The notes under the pieces were generated by a model. The model did no database searches, was not told the origin of the DNA, and saw only the letters and a program-made list of their open reading frames with translations. Made by a program: the position numbers and the translations under genes. A DNA stretch of 64,000 nt. Source: Congeria kusceri (lineage: Eukaryota; Mollusca; Bivalvia; Myida; Dreissenidae). Positions 22,655 through 34,469 of the stretch are shown here, piece by piece. The stretch is taken from NCBI GenBank assembly GCA_027627225.1, contig CM051026.1, positions 2,851,501 to 2,915,500 of the forward strand. The letters run 5' to 3'. Numbering within the stretch: the stretch's first letter is position 1; every line of letters starts with the position of its first letter.

Positions 22655-23575
22655 GTTTTTTGAATACTACGACAACCTAAATATGTGATATCTACCAGTA
22701 TATATTAACATACTTTCCCAGGGGTAGCAAAATCTTGCATTGCCTTACTTTTCTGTTGTTGACAAATGATTTTGCTGCTTGTCTGTAATGTATAGTATTT
22801 ATACATAAGTTTGGCAAGATGTCATTTGTCCGTATATGCTTTGGGAAAAGCTGGGCAATATGGACAATTGATTTCACCATCCTAGTTTCTATAACTGTTA
22901 ACATTTTCAAAACCCAGATGACACTATTTCAGTCAGCATAATCAGGTTATCATTCACTCTTTCACCTCATGACATGAATGATCTTGTGGCGTAAAATCAC
23001 CTGACAGCGAGTGTAAAGGTTCAATGTAGCAATCACTGGAAATCTAGGATCATGGTCCACATTGATATTAAATATGTCAGAGGTCAGATTAATGATGTAA
23101 AGTATTTATCTCAAAGTTAGATAGTGATGATATGGGTTTAAACTCGTCTTCTGTGTCACATACTAAATATTGCAGACTTTGGACTGTAATTTTCCATATA
23201 TCTGCATGAAATGACCCATTTATGTCACCAGGCACAAGTATCAAAAAAAGGGCCAATAAACATTTTGTTTTGATGTGTCATTTCATTTCATTTGTACATT
23301 TCGAATGAAGGATTCAGTCACGTACCTTTTGTATAGCAGATAAACGCATGGCGTGTACAGGCCACCTCAGCACCATCGATCCACCTCATTTCAAGATGTT
23401 CCACAAAAAACTAAGCAAAATGAACATTTTGCAATAATCCTTTATACAGATATAAAGACATTTTTATCTGTGATTCACCTTGTTTGTAGATAGATAGAAG
23501 TAAATTGTTTTATTGGCAACACTTGTCAGGACATAGTTTAATGCATCGTTAAAAAAATACAAAAGTGAACAGTCA

Positions 23576-24065
23576 TTTATGTAAATGGTCCGTTTACGTG
23601 GCAGTGCTTGCAATTTGATATATATTTATGTAAATGGTCCGTTTACATGGCAGTGCTTGCAATTGGATATATATTTATGTAAATGGTCCGTTTACATGGC
23701 AGTGCTTGCAATTGGATATATATTTATGTAAATGGTCCGTTTACGTGGCAGTGCTTGCAATTTGATATATATTTATGTAAATGGTCCGTTTACATGGCAG
23801 TGCTTGCAATTGGATATATATTTATGTAAATGGTCCGTTTACGTGGCAGTGCTTGCAATTTGATATATATTTATGTAAATGGTCCGTTTACGTGGCAGTG
23901 CTTGCAATTTGATATATATTTATGTAAATGGTCCGTTTACATGGCAGTGCTTGCAATTGGATATATATTTATGTAAATGGTCCGTTTACGTGGCAGTGCT
24001 TGCAATTGGATATATATTTATGTAAATGGTCCGTTTACGTGGCAGTGCTTGCAATTTGATATATA
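23576..24065 (+). repeat. 49-bp minisatellite, exactly 10 copies
   Basis: Ten head-to-tail units of 49 bp containing TTTATGTAAATGGTCCGTTT and GGCAGTGCTTGCAATT. Two sites vary together: units read ACGTGG..ATTTG (type A) or ACATGG..ATTGG (type B) in the order A B B A B A A B x A, where unit 9 mixes the two types. Homogeneity is high, so the expansion is recent. R1 has one diverged unit at 12256. Confidence 0.95.
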
Positions 24066-24328
24066 TGTACTATTGTTTGGACAATTATCTTTCTGTGTCT
24101 CTATCTTGTATGAAACATAGAAATGCTGATGGAGACAAAGTTTAAAGCAGCAGTCCATAACTATAAACTGAAACTTTTCATAAATTTTTTCTAATGGACA
24201 TCTTACCTATCAAAATACAAAAAAAAAACGCATTGAAATCGGTAAAATGAATATTTAGGTAAATTTTTGTCGTATAGTTTCTGTTTGCGATAGCTTGTGA
24301 TGCCTCTGGAGTAAATCAGCATGTACAG

Positions 24329-25172
24329 TGATTATTTAGTGACTTGTGGCCCCTGCTCTCTAACCAGACATGTTTAAACAGAAACTGTGCCAAGCCCCAG
24401 ATTACCATAATTATTTTGGGCGTTTTGTCCATTGTGTGTGCGTGTGTGAGTTAACACTGGGCGGAATTCTAGTCCCAACAATTATTTAGTGACTTGCGGC
24501 CTCCTTATTTAGTGACTTGTGACCTCCTGGTTTTCCACCAGAGGTGTTTTACAAAATGTGTGCCAATCCCTAGATATATTTTATCTGCTCTGTGTGCCTG
24601 CATGAGTACGTCAGATAACACTGCTAACACGGGGCAGAATTCAACCAAATTACACATGAATCATCCTTGGGTGATAGAGAAAATCCGTTGTGCATACAAG
24701 CAAATATTATTAGTCTACATTGCTGATATGACCTGTTACATGATCTTACATTTGCGAAATTATACACTAAAAGCTCTGCACAGTCTATCAAGTTTTGAGT
24801 TTTATACAAATTATCGAAGTACAAATTTGCTTCCTGATACGTATTTGTTCACCACTGTAGGGCAGACTTTTCAGTTCACTTTGTATATTTTGAGCAGTTT
24901 TGTTTTACTGTCACCAGTTATACACGTAATTTCTCTAGTAAACGCCATGCATTTGTAAATCTCAACATACCATGTTTAAGGGTGTAGCAATATTGTATCA
25001 TTTATCTGCTGAGTGGCACGTAATCTTCAGCAATTTATATAACTTTTTTACTGGGTCTAAAAAACTATGTTGAAATTCCATGTCTGTTATTACTGGCCTG
25101 GATGATTTTGATGAGGTTCAACTGTATTGTTTATTTGCATTGATCAGTATCTATGAAAGTGTGTTTAAATGA
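24329..25172 (+). repeat. multiplied segment S, copy S1
   Basis: Shares ordered landmarks with S2 (32640-35117) and S3 (38800-40084): 'ATTATTTAGTGACTTGTGGCC', 'CCAGACATGTTTAAACAGAAA', 'AACACTGGGC(A/G)GAATTC', 'GATAGAGAAAATCC' and 'GGATGA(T/C)TTTGATGAGGTT'. An internal half-repeat of about 160 bp recurs within the copy. Its 154-codon open frame (24494-24958) shows no domain and is not conserved as a frame in S2 or S3. Non-coding by present evidence. Confidence 0.75.
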
Positions 25173-25178
25173 CAGGTA

Positions 25179-26417
25179 CTGTAGAAGCTCTGTGTTTTTG
25201 GACCCTATAACTTTTCGGACACCCTCTTTTTTTAGCCAAAATAATTATTTGTTGACACTACAAATTTTCGGTCATCCTAATTTTAACCCATAATTAATGA
25301 ATCTAAATTTTCTGACATTTTATATGACATTCGTATTTTAGCAGATTTCTAACCCGTTTATGTTAATCTGGTGACAAACCGCACATGCGTTTTTACAACC
25401 GGATGAAGGGCATAAAATCTGGCAGATGAATCAGTGGAGGCGGTGGACCGTTACATAACCGTTATTGGGTAAAGAGCCATGTGCCATAAGTAATGGGTTT
25501 ACCCGATGTGTAAACCGGTATCGATGTCGTATATTAAATATATGATGTTGAAATAATTATATTAAGGAAACAGTCTTAACAGATATAATAATAGATAGTG
25601 ATAAAATATGCTTAGACAATTATTGTGTCGTTAATGAGCAACGATGCAAATGTTAAGGTATGTGAATGAATTTGTCAACATATATAGGTTCGAGGTAAGG
25701 TTATGAAGATCTAACGTTTGATTGGATCGTAATAATTAACCATAATCAATTGAAAGAACGAAATTTATTTAACCTTAATAACTGTATTGGAACTGAATAA
25801 GGGTATGATGTCAGTTAGTGCCAATTATGATAATCTGATACCGGTTGCATTGAAATCTATTGTTATGCCAATAAGTGTCAATTAACAATTCAGGTAGCTA
25901 CGGTACTATGCCCCTACTCAACACGATAAGTGTGACAAACAGGCTCCAGTTTTATCGCACCCTATCACAAGTTGCACGAATGTTTGAAGATGATAAAGAC
26001 AATCTTTTAAGATTTTTGGTTCAATAACAAACAACAAAATCATAATTTGCATCCTTTATTGCATTAATTACAGGAAAATAATATACGAGGTGGTAATCTT
26101 TGAACTCGGTTGACAAAAATGCAGTCTTGACGTGATTTTCTGTTAAACACAATCATACACTTGAAATCTTTTAAAATTCATTGCAAAAATGGCTAAAAAT
26201 TAATAATACTATATGGAGTGGTATTTATCAATCACGCGCAATCAGTAATCGATACTATCCATGTATATTCGGCAAAAAGCGTTGTACACTGGACATATCT
26301 GAACGTAATTGCAATATTGTCATAGTTGTCTATAAATTTTCGGACACCTGTAATTTGAGAATATTTTTTGTGTATCCAAATTTGAATTATTTGTCCGAAA
26401 ACATAGAGCTTTTACGG
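25179..26417. mobile_element. Tc1/mariner (pogo-like) MITE with TA target site
   Basis: The ends are inverted repeats of about 27 bp (CTGTAGAAGCTCTGTGTTTT... on the left; the right end reads inverted CCGTAAAAGCTCTATGTTTT), about 22 matches, each bordered by TA (25177-25178 and 26418-26419). TIR wording close to CAGTAGAACCTCG...GGAC points to the pogo/Tigger side of Tc1-mariner. No transposase frame is recognisable in its 1.24 kb; the 99-codon frame at its right end is probably spurious. It interrupts the end of S1. Confidence 0.65.
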
Positions 26418-26419
26418 TA

Positions 26420-26897
26420 TTTGGTTTGCTCTTGCCTCGGTCTGTCTGAATTTGTTTATTGGTTCATTTTATCTTACTGAACTCCAGATAGGCATAAAAA
26501 TGTGCATTTTTTTGTAGTTATTTCTAAGTGGTAAAAACATCCAGAAGACCATCAATATTTGTATAGAACACAATCAAATACTGTCAGAAACAGTATATTT
26601 TATTAAAAAATAGAAGTTGAATAACCTCCAACGTTCCTTTTACCTTGTATTCCCTATTAAAAAATACTGCGGCTTTTCCCAATACAAGCACCTGATTCAA
26701 GTGTGTGCATGCGCGACTCGAAAAAACTAATGTGTCATGTGATTATCCTAAATATATCCTAAATATAAACAGCGCAAATTAAATTACTCAGCGTGTTATA
26801 GCACCTGCAAACGCCGTAGATTTAGGGACGATAAAAAAGAAGGAACTATATAAAATAATTGTTTTTCAGGTAAATGAAAACATAAGTGTCTAATTTT
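26420..26897. other. no recognisable gene
   Basis: AT-rich sequence between two mobile elements. No feature was supported. Confidence 0.5.
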
Positions 26898-26898
26898 T

Positions 26899-27808
26899 AG
26901 CTCGACTGTTCTAAAAATTGTTGAGCTTTCTACTACCTCAGCGTCGGCGTCCGCGTCCGCATCAGTGTCTGAATTTGCTTAAAGCTTTTATTCAAAAGTC
27001 TTGTAACTTCAAAACTACATAAGTTATTCACTTGAAACTTGGAATATACCTTTGTCATCAACTCCAGTGTCAGCAACAATAAAACTTGCATGGTAGTTAC
27101 AAGAAACAACAGTTTTTATTGGTTTTATAATAATAATAGTGATGGGATCTGGCCCTGGTGTCAACGAAACTACTGTAGTCTTATATTAGCCTTGCATTGG
27201 AACAAGAGGGCAATGATGGCTCTTGGCTGCTAACCGGAGTTTTAAGAATCATAGAGGATTGTACAAGCTTAATTGTAGCTGTTAAGATCTGTTTGAAGTA
27301 AAATTTTGACAATGACAGACAACAGCAATGTCTTTAAGCAAGTCCAAGTTGAGATTAAAACAGTGGTTTCTGACAAGAAATTATTCCACATTTTCAATTT
27401 AATCAAAGGAGGAATACTTGTTGCTAATATATTGGGAATTCAAAATGATTTTAAAGAATATGGTAGAGGCAAATACCGACAAAAGCGCTCCCAGAAAAAA
27501 ATCCCGCACTGTTTTTCACAACCAGGACATTAGCCTGTTACGACAGTTTTCCATTTTCTGAAACGGGACATTTGAGTTACCAACAGGTTTGCACTAAGGG
27601 GTTTAAGGGGTTTAATAAGGAATACGGTCATAATATTTTTATGTCACATGTATAAGTAGTAGATATGACAAATAATGCAAAAAAGTGATTTAAAAAAAAA
27701 GAAAAAAAGTGAGTTACAACAGTTTTCCGTTCAGCCCTCGATATGTACCAACTGAAATACTAATACTTCGAATAGTCGAGCGCGCTGTCCTCTGACAGCT
27801 CTTGTTTA
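26899..27808 (+). mobile_element. AGCTCGACT-ended element
   Basis: It starts AGCTCGACTGTTC, which folds on itself with the following TTGAGCT. A GTCGGCGTCCGCGTCC run lies just inside, then a module 'CTTGTAACTTCAAAACTACA' and 'CTTGAAACTTGGAATATACC'. The right side has GAATAGTCGAGC (inverted copy of the start), then hairpin CTGTC-CTCT-GACAG and CTCTTGTTT. It has the same plan as the other tandem-core families. No coding content was recognised. Confidence 0.75.
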
Positions 27809-27944
27809 ATGGGTTCTAAATGATTATGTGAGAAAATTATGTATTTTTGACAATTTTCTTTCATTTTTACAATTAGACCATGTGGAGTTCAGTCTCTTTA
27901 ATGTTGTACCCGCGGATCAGGGTATTTGTATACATTTGAAGTTT

Positions 27945-28760
27945 TGTTCTAGGTATCAGAATCAGTAGAGTGAAAAGTAAAATGCTCAAAATCTGAACAC
28001 AGGTTAAGAGTCAGTGGTATTGATTTCATATCTCCTGTGAATGACATTAGGGTGTTAAATTATTGTGTGAAAGGAAGTTGTACGAAAATTATAACATAAA
28101 CCGTCCATCTATTCTGCTATTTTAATAATAATTATAATAAATGTTGAGAAAAACTTAGTTTAGAAATGCATATCATGAGAGAAATTTAAAACTTAAATAA
28201 AACTTTGCTGTGCAACAAACTAGTATACATGTATATACAGCATCTGGATGAGTCAGATTGTTGGCACATGTGCGGTTCATATTTTTTAAATCTAAAACCA
28301 AATGTAGCTGTAGGATAAATGTGTCTGTGTTGACAGAAAATATATAGTTGCATTTTTCAATAAATAAAATAGTTTTTGTTGATATTGACAGTTCTTTATA
28401 TTATATAAAACATTATTGTTAGAACAAAAGCGACCCAAAATAAATTTGTAAAAATCAGACAGCCCCTCTTTAAATCAGAATGAGAAAGCAATTGTTAACT
28501 CACAGAAGCATAACACAAATCCATTAACTCATTTGAAATGAATTGTTCTCCTAACTGTTTGACACAATGAAACCAGTGCTACTTTGACCCTTTCAGTTGA
28601 AAACAATGCCAATAAATTTAGTTGAAATAAAATGCCATTAAAACATTTTATGGTCCAACGAAAAACAATGAAGTTTGAAAATAGATAAGTAGAACGTGAT
28701 CCGTCTAAAAACAATGTCAAAATGTTTAAATCGAAATTCCCTATTAATTGGTTAGGATTA
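27945..28760 (+). repeat. multiplied segment T, copy T1
   Basis: Aligns with T3 (36120-36545): 'TTGAAGTTT.. TTCTAGGTATCA', 'ATTTCATATCTCC', 'CACAATGAAACCAGTGCTACT', 'GACCCTTTCAGTTGAAAACAA' and 'AAAAACAATGTCAAAATGTT'. A weaker relationship to T2 and T4 is seen. Non-coding; the minus-strand 102-codon frame 28529-28837 is not preserved in T3. Confidence 0.7.
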
Positions 28761-29095
28761 CTGTTATTATATTTAACTATACTGTAGAAGTGGATATTTC
28801 CGTGTGTCAAGCTTCGCAAAATTAAAAATTCAGACATTTTTGGAAATTTATTGGCAAACCTCCGATATCATGTTGTGTCATAGTGTCACGCCTAGACCAA
28901 AAGAAAAATTCTGTGTTTCGGGCACCCCGACCCTACCCAATGAAAAAACCCAACCCTACAGTTTTTAGAGATGATTGTTTTTCATGAAATCCCTTTTCGT
29001 CAGATTTTAGATTTGTTTCTATGTTTTTTTTTACCGAAATGTGTCTTAAAAAAAACACAATGGAAAAAAAAAATCAATCCCGAACCTAGCTGACT
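28761..29095. other. no recognisable gene
   Basis: AT-rich sequence with T and A runs (29020-29080) and a 'CACCCCGACCCTACCC' stretch. No feature was supported. Confidence 0.5.
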
Positions 29096-30773
29096 TTTGA
29101 GCTCATGAGCTTTTGTGATTACCTTTTGTGCATCATGAATCGTTCATCATCAACATCTACCTTGTGAACACTCTAGAGGCCACATTCATTGGTCAATCTT
29201 CATGAAACTTGGTCAGAACATTTGTCCCCATGATATCTCGGCTGAGTTCGAAACTAGGTCATGTGGGGTCAAAAACTAGGTCACTAGATCAAATTAAAGA
29301 AAAAGCTTGTGAACACTCTAGAAGTCACATTGTTTGCCCAATCGACATGAAACTTGTTCAGAGCATTTGTTCAAATGATATCTCGCGTGAGTTTGAAAAT
29401 GGTTCTGGTCCGTTGAAAAACATGGCCGCCAGGGGGTATAGTAAAAGGTTGTGAACACTCTAGAAGTCACATTCTTTGCCCAATCAACATAAAACTTGCT
29501 CAGAACCTTTGTTCTTATGATATCTTGGTGGAGTTTGAAAATGGTTGAAAAACATGGCCTCCAGGGGGCTGGGCAGTTTCCCTTATATGGCTATAGGAAA
29601 AGCTTGTGAACACTCTAGAAGTCACATTTTTTTTACCAATCAACATGAAACATGCTCAGAACTTTTGTTCTTATGACATCTCGGCTGAGTTTGAAAATGG
29701 TTCCGGTCTGTTGAAAAACATGGCCGCCAAGGTTGTTTTTTTTCAGTTTTATTATATGGCTATAGGAAAAGCTTGTGAACATTCTAGAAGTCACATTTTT
29801 TGCCCAATCTACATGAAACTTGCTCAGAACCTTTGTTCTGATGATATCTTGGCCCAGTTTAAAAATGGTTCCGGTCCGGTGAAAATTGTAGCCGCCCGGG
29901 GAAGGAGGGCAGATTTCCTTATATGGTATAGGAAAAGCTTGTGAACACTAGAAGTCAAATTGTTTGCCCTGTCAACATGACACTTGCTCAGAACAATTGT
30001 CCCAATGATATCTTGGCAGAGTTTGAATCTGGACATGTAGGGTTAAAAACTAGGTCACTAGGTTAAATTTAAGAGAACGCTTGTAAACACTCTAGAAGTC
30101 ACCTTTTTGCCCAATCTTCATGAAACTTGATCAGAACATTTGTCCCTATGATATCTCGGCAGAGTTCGAATCTGGGTCATGTGGGGTCAATAACTAGGTC
30201 ACTAGGTGAAATTGAAGAAAAAGCTTTTTAACACTCTAGAAGTCACATTGTTTGCCCAATCTTCATGAAACTTGGTCAGAACATTTGTCTCAATAATACC
30301 TCAGATGAGTTCAAAACTGGGTCATGTGGGTCAAAAACTAGGTCACTAGGGCAAATTGAAGAAAAAGCTTGTAAACACTCAAGAAGTCACATTTTTTGCC
30401 CAATATTCTTGAAACTTTGCTCAATGAGATCTCGTACGAGTTTGATCTCATGTCGGGTCAAACTAGATCACCAGGACAAATTTAAGAAAAAAGCTTGTGA
30501 ATAATCAAGATGCCACATTTATAACCCAATTATCATGAAACTTACTCAGAACATTTGTCCATATGATATCTGAGACACATTTGAAACCAGGGGTCAAAAG
30601 CTAGGTCACCAGGCCAAATTGAAAAACAAGCTTGTGAACACTCTTAGAGGCCACATTTTTAGCAGAATCTTCATGAAACTTGCTCAGAACAGTAGTTCCT
30701 TAGACCCTCAGGTTCTGTAGTTCCTTAGCTCCTCCGGTGAGCAACCTAGAGCCTTTTGGCTCTCTTGATTGAG
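29096..30773 (+). mobile_element. AGCTC family tandem-core element, about 10 modules
   Basis: Starts TTTTGAGCTCATGAGCTTTT. About ten modules of roughly 150 bp follow, each with 'AACACTCTAGAAGTCACATT', 'TTGCCCAATC', 'CATGAAACTTGCTCAGAACA' and 'TGATATCTCGGC', some with 'AAAAACATGGCCGCCAGGGG'. The end is TCCTCCGGTGAGCAAC, then hairpin GAGCC-TTTT-GGCTC and TCTTGATT. Short open frames up to 112 codons come from the modules and are not genes. Confidence 0.85.
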
Positions 30774-31379
30774 ACCGTTGCCCGAAACGCAATTTTTTTA
30801 CCCTAGCATCGATTACTGTGACTGGCACCCATGGAGTCCAACAAACAACAACTTGACCCACTTAAGATAAACGAGGAACAGTTTGGCTTCATCAGCTTAC
30901 ATGTATATTGGGCATTCACCCTTGACAATGTTAATTTGCTTCCTTAGTTAGCAACGAAATTACAGCTATGTGCTGCACGCCGTCCGCGTGGAGTTTGCCA
31001 ACAGTTGATGTATGTTATATGCAATACTAACCTAACCTAATTGTCAGTGATTTTTACAAAGGCCGTGTAATAATATACAATAAGAAGAACTGAATATCGT
31101 GATGTTACGTCGTAAATATCAGCGTTACAAATATAATTTTTTCAAATAATTAATTTTATTATATTTATGTATTTTAAACATTTTATTTCCTTTGGGTATT
31201 ATGCATATGGACTGTAACGTACACATATTAATATTTGAGATCCGTTTTGAAGTAAATTTTTTATGTGATTTTTCGCCGACAGAAATGTTGGTGATTTTTT
31301 CTAATTCTAATTTACAAACATTACCACGTTGCTAACTAACTAACCACTTATACAGTATTTTAAATATGTATTGTTTATT
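30774..31379. other. no recognisable gene
   Basis: AT-rich sequence without supported features. Confidence 0.5.
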
Positions 31380-31900
31380 GGCCACAAAAGTGTGTTTAAA
31401 TTCCTTTGTCTGTCCTGATTGTTTTGGTATTTGGTCCATTTTATTCTTATCTTGATGGGCGTATATAACCACCATTTCAGAAATCGAGGTGAACATAGTA
31501 TCATATCTCTTGTGAATGACTACAGTTTTTTTTTATAAAAATGTAAAACAATTGTTAACATACAATCCCCAAAATCATAAATCCTTAAACACATTGTTTT
31601 TTAATAGATCTTTGATAAAAATTAATCTGAAACCAAATGACTAAACACTTGAATATTTCAAATAGCTTGACAAATGTGATACCCCTCCCCAGTGAATTCG
31701 TTTGTGCCAAATGGTCATGCCAAGCTAGATAAAAGATTTGTAATACCTTCTAAATTGTTTTGTGAAATGTAAAATACCTACAAGTTATGAATAAATGCAT
31801 TTGATAAAAAATGTACTGGTTTATAATTGGGTCAAGTTAATGTGTTTTTAGACTGTTGGTGGAAGTCAAGGGTCTTTTGAGATAGTTATTTCCAAAAAAG
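31380..31900 (+). repeat. multiplied segment T, copy T2
   Basis: Aligns best with T4 (40556-41110): 'TGTATTGTTTATTGGCCAC', 'ATTATTCTTATCTTGAT', 'ATTTCAAATAGCTTGACAAA', 'CCCCAGTGAATTC' and 'TAGATTTGTAATACCTT'-like text. Just after it, at 31939, an acceptor-like TTTTCTTTGCAG precedes GCTACGAATCAG, which recalls the start of the EGF-like exons but then loses similarity. Confidence 0.7.
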
Positions 31901-32639
31901 GTATCGCGGAAAACTACTTATTTTCTTTGCAGGCTACGAATCAGTTAATCTAAACCTGAAATGTTTTCTTACCTTAATTTATTATTTAAGATAATATGTC
32001 ATGTGTATTATATGACGTGTTAATTTATTACAAATACAGTTTCTAAAAAGTCAATTTATTAAAAATGTTAGGTCAAGTCAATGACACCGTTATTTTCGTT
32101 GTTTACTTCAATGATAAAGAAATATTCACCTGGGTGTCCTAGAATAAGACCACTTAATTTATGCACTGCATCAGTTATTTTTGAGTTATTGTGTCAGTGT
32201 TACTTCTTGTTACAGATTCTTAGTCTGAATATTTTGACAACAAATTGATGCAATGTATTTATTTTCAACTGTAGTATGGAAAATCGAGAGCATGCAGCAT
32301 ATGACCTACTTTTGACTGAGTCAGCTACAAAGCACAATCCATGCTCCCACGCTTTAGCGATTATTCTGCATGACTCTTTGCAGATTGACTTGTTAACTAG
32401 CATGTATATAATTCTGTTTGCATAGATACTTAGCTTGAAAAATATTTGTTTGTTACTTATGAATACATTGTTATTATGATGTTGTATACTACTGAATAAG
32501 AAGTCATATTATCAAGTTAAATGGTGGGAAATTGAACTTTATTTAAACGATTGTCTCCTTTTTGAGCAAAAATGCACTCATAATTCACATGCTTTTACTT
32601 CCGTTTGTCGCCAACAGTCTTTCTACGCTGTCAGTGATG
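31901..32639. other. no recognisable gene
   Basis: AT-rich sequence. An acceptor-like TTTTTTCTGCTTTCCAG at about 32643-32659 leads into no convincing exon. Confidence 0.45.
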
Positions 32640-33735
32640 TGATTTTTTCTGCTTTCCAGATCAACTATTGCTGCTAGTGGTCAGTCATGGTCTGTCATAG
32701 TTGTTTGTCATCTGTCATTTGTTAACAACATTTTATATTTTACTTGTAACAACTTCTCTGAAACCGGTGGAAGTTGAAAAAACTGGGCATGTATGTTCAG
32801 TCCTTGCAAAATTCATGTTTTATTTGTGTGTTTCGATTTGCGTCCGACGACATATTTTTAGTCTCTTCTTCATTGTAATGCCATAACTTGGTTTAATGAA
32901 AGCCAGTAATAAGTCGAATTTTGCATACTATTGGCAAGTTCCATTAGAATAATTTTGAGTCAGTTTTGCCATCAAATTTACTGGTCTGTGCTTGTTCTCC
33001 ATAACTACTTGGTACTTAGCAAGATGCCTTCTTGCACATATAACAGGCGTGTTTCAGTCCAATGATTATTTAGTGACCTTATTCCTTCTTATATAGTAAC
33101 TTTTAATGGCCTGCTTTCTGACCAGACATGTTTAAACAGAAACTGTGCCAAGCCGAAGATAAATTATTTTGTGTTTCATCCATCGTGTGTGCGAGTGGAA
33201 ATGCGTCTGTTAACACTGGGCAGAATTCTTGTCCCAACAATTATTTAATGACTCGTGGCCTCCCTATGTAGTGACTTGTGGCCTCCTGATTTTCCACCAG
33301 ATGTGTTTTTTTAAATTTTGTTCCAAGTCCAAAATATATATGTAATCGTGTGTGTGTGTGTGTGTGTGCGTGCGTGCGTGCGTGTGTGGTGTGTGCGTGC
33401 GTGCGTGCGTGTGTGGTGTGTGCGTGCGTGCGTGCGTGTGTGTCAGTGCGTCAGATAACACTTTAAACAGGCAGAATTCAACCAAATTACACATAAATCA
33501 TCCTTGAGTGATAGAGAAAATCCATTTTGCATGCAAGTAAATATTGTTTGTCTTTATTGCTGGTACGACTTGATATGTTATATAACATTTGCGAAATTGT
33601 GCACTAAAAGTTCTGCACAGTCTGTCAAGTTTTGCTTTTTCTTTTAAATTATCGAAGTACAAATTTGCTTCTTGATATGTAATTGTTTGCCACTTAAAAA
33701 GAAAACCAACAGTTTGTAGTTTTCAGTTTCACTTT
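32640..33735 (+). repeat. multiplied segment S, copy S2 (first part)
   Basis: Aligns with S3 from 38800: 'GTGGTCAGTCATGG', 'CAACTTCTCTG(A/T)AACC', 'GGAAGTTGAAAAAACTGG', 'TTCATTGTAATGCCAT', 'AATGAAAGCCAGTA' and then the S landmarks shared with S1. The copy is interrupted by the element at 33784 and resumes at 34470. Confidence 0.8.
33347..33442 (+). repeat. compound (GT)n/(GTGC)n microsatellite
   Basis: A GT run is followed by GCGTGCGTGCGTGTGTGGTG-type blocks. A higher-order unit of about 26 bp (GTGC run, then GTGTGTGGTG) occurs about three times. The His/Thr-rich minus-strand frame over it is an artefact of the repeat. Confidence 0.9.
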
Positions 33736-33783
33736 AACAATTTTTAGCATTCTTGTTTTATGGTTGCCATTTATACCTGTAAT

Positions 33784-34468
33784 TATGCCCCCCATCAAAG
33801 ATGGCGGGGTATATGGGTTGTGTGTGCTAATGTTGGTCATTCTGTCGGTCGGTCGGTCAACTACTTTCGTTTCCACTTTTAAAGTCAAACAGTTTATATC
33901 CGATCTTCACCTATCTTTATGAAATGTTTTTGGACTAAATTTCTTGACCAGGTTCGATGATCAGCCAAATTGCCCCAGGAATCGCAGAGTTATGGCTCTT
34001 GAATCATCTAATGTTGGCCTTTTTAGCCATGTTAGCCGTTTCCACTCTCAAGTCCAACAGTTTTTATCTGATCTTCACCAAAACTTCATGAAAATGTTTG
34101 TTGGCATAATATCTCAGCCAAGATCGATAATCAGCCAAGTCGCTTCAAGAATTGTGGAGTAATGGTCCTTGAATTATCTTAAATTGGCCTTTTAAGCCAT
34201 TTCCACTTTCAAAGTCCAACAGTTTTAATCTGATCTTCACCAAACTTGATGAAAATGTTTGAAGTCATATATCTTAGCCAAGTTTGAAAATCGACCAAAT
34301 TGTCCCGGGAACTGCAGATTTGTGGCCCATGATTGATTTAATGTTAGCAGTTTCTGTTCTCCATGTCCAACAGTTTTCAATAGATCTTCACTTAACTGGA
34401 TTATAATATTTTAAATATTGCTCTTAACCTAGAGGGGGCATACCTGTTTTATAAACAGCTTTTGTTTC
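33784..34468 (+). mobile_element. GCCCCC family A tandem-core element
   Basis: Starts TATGCCCCCCATCAAAGATGGCGGGG, then GTCGGTCGGTCGGTC, then about three modules of about 165 bp with 'AAGTCCAACAGTTTT', 'CTGATCTTCACCAAACTT' and 'GATAATCAGCCAA'. The end is GAGGGGGCATA (inverted copy of the start), then hairpin CTGTTT-TAT-AAACAG and CTTTTGTTT. It splits segment S2. Confidence 0.85.
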
Positions 34469-34469
34469 T

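Larger units (their letters stand above)
20520..24147 (+). repeat. segmental duplication copy R2 (partner 8249-12412)
   Basis: Second copy of the segment described at 8249-12412. R2 alone has about 1.2 kb between 20940 and 22158 that R1 lacks (an insertion here or a deletion in R1), and the ten-unit 49-bp array at its end. It lacks the two transposon insertions and the small tandem duplications of R1. Both copies are in the same orientation, about 12 kb apart. Confidence 0.85.

Noticed and set aside
23576..24065. CRISPR-like array
   Set aside because: Units are contiguous 49-bp repeats with no variable spacers, and the sequence is eukaryotic.
24494..24958. 154-codon open frame
   Set aside because: It lies in repeat segment S1; the frame is broken in S2 and S3, and no domain or splice context supports it.
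29209..30504. Several 70-112 codon frames on the plus strand
   Set aside because: They are translations of about 150-bp tandem modules, which recur in shifted frames and with stops.
31939..31975. Third EGF-like exon start (TTTGCAG then GCTACGAATCAG)
   Set aside because: Similarity ends after about 10 bases, no cysteines follow and a stop comes soon after.
33264..33494. Minus-strand frame rich in His and Thr (THTHARTHT...)
   Set aside because: It is the translation of the compound GT/GTGC microsatellite and has no domain.
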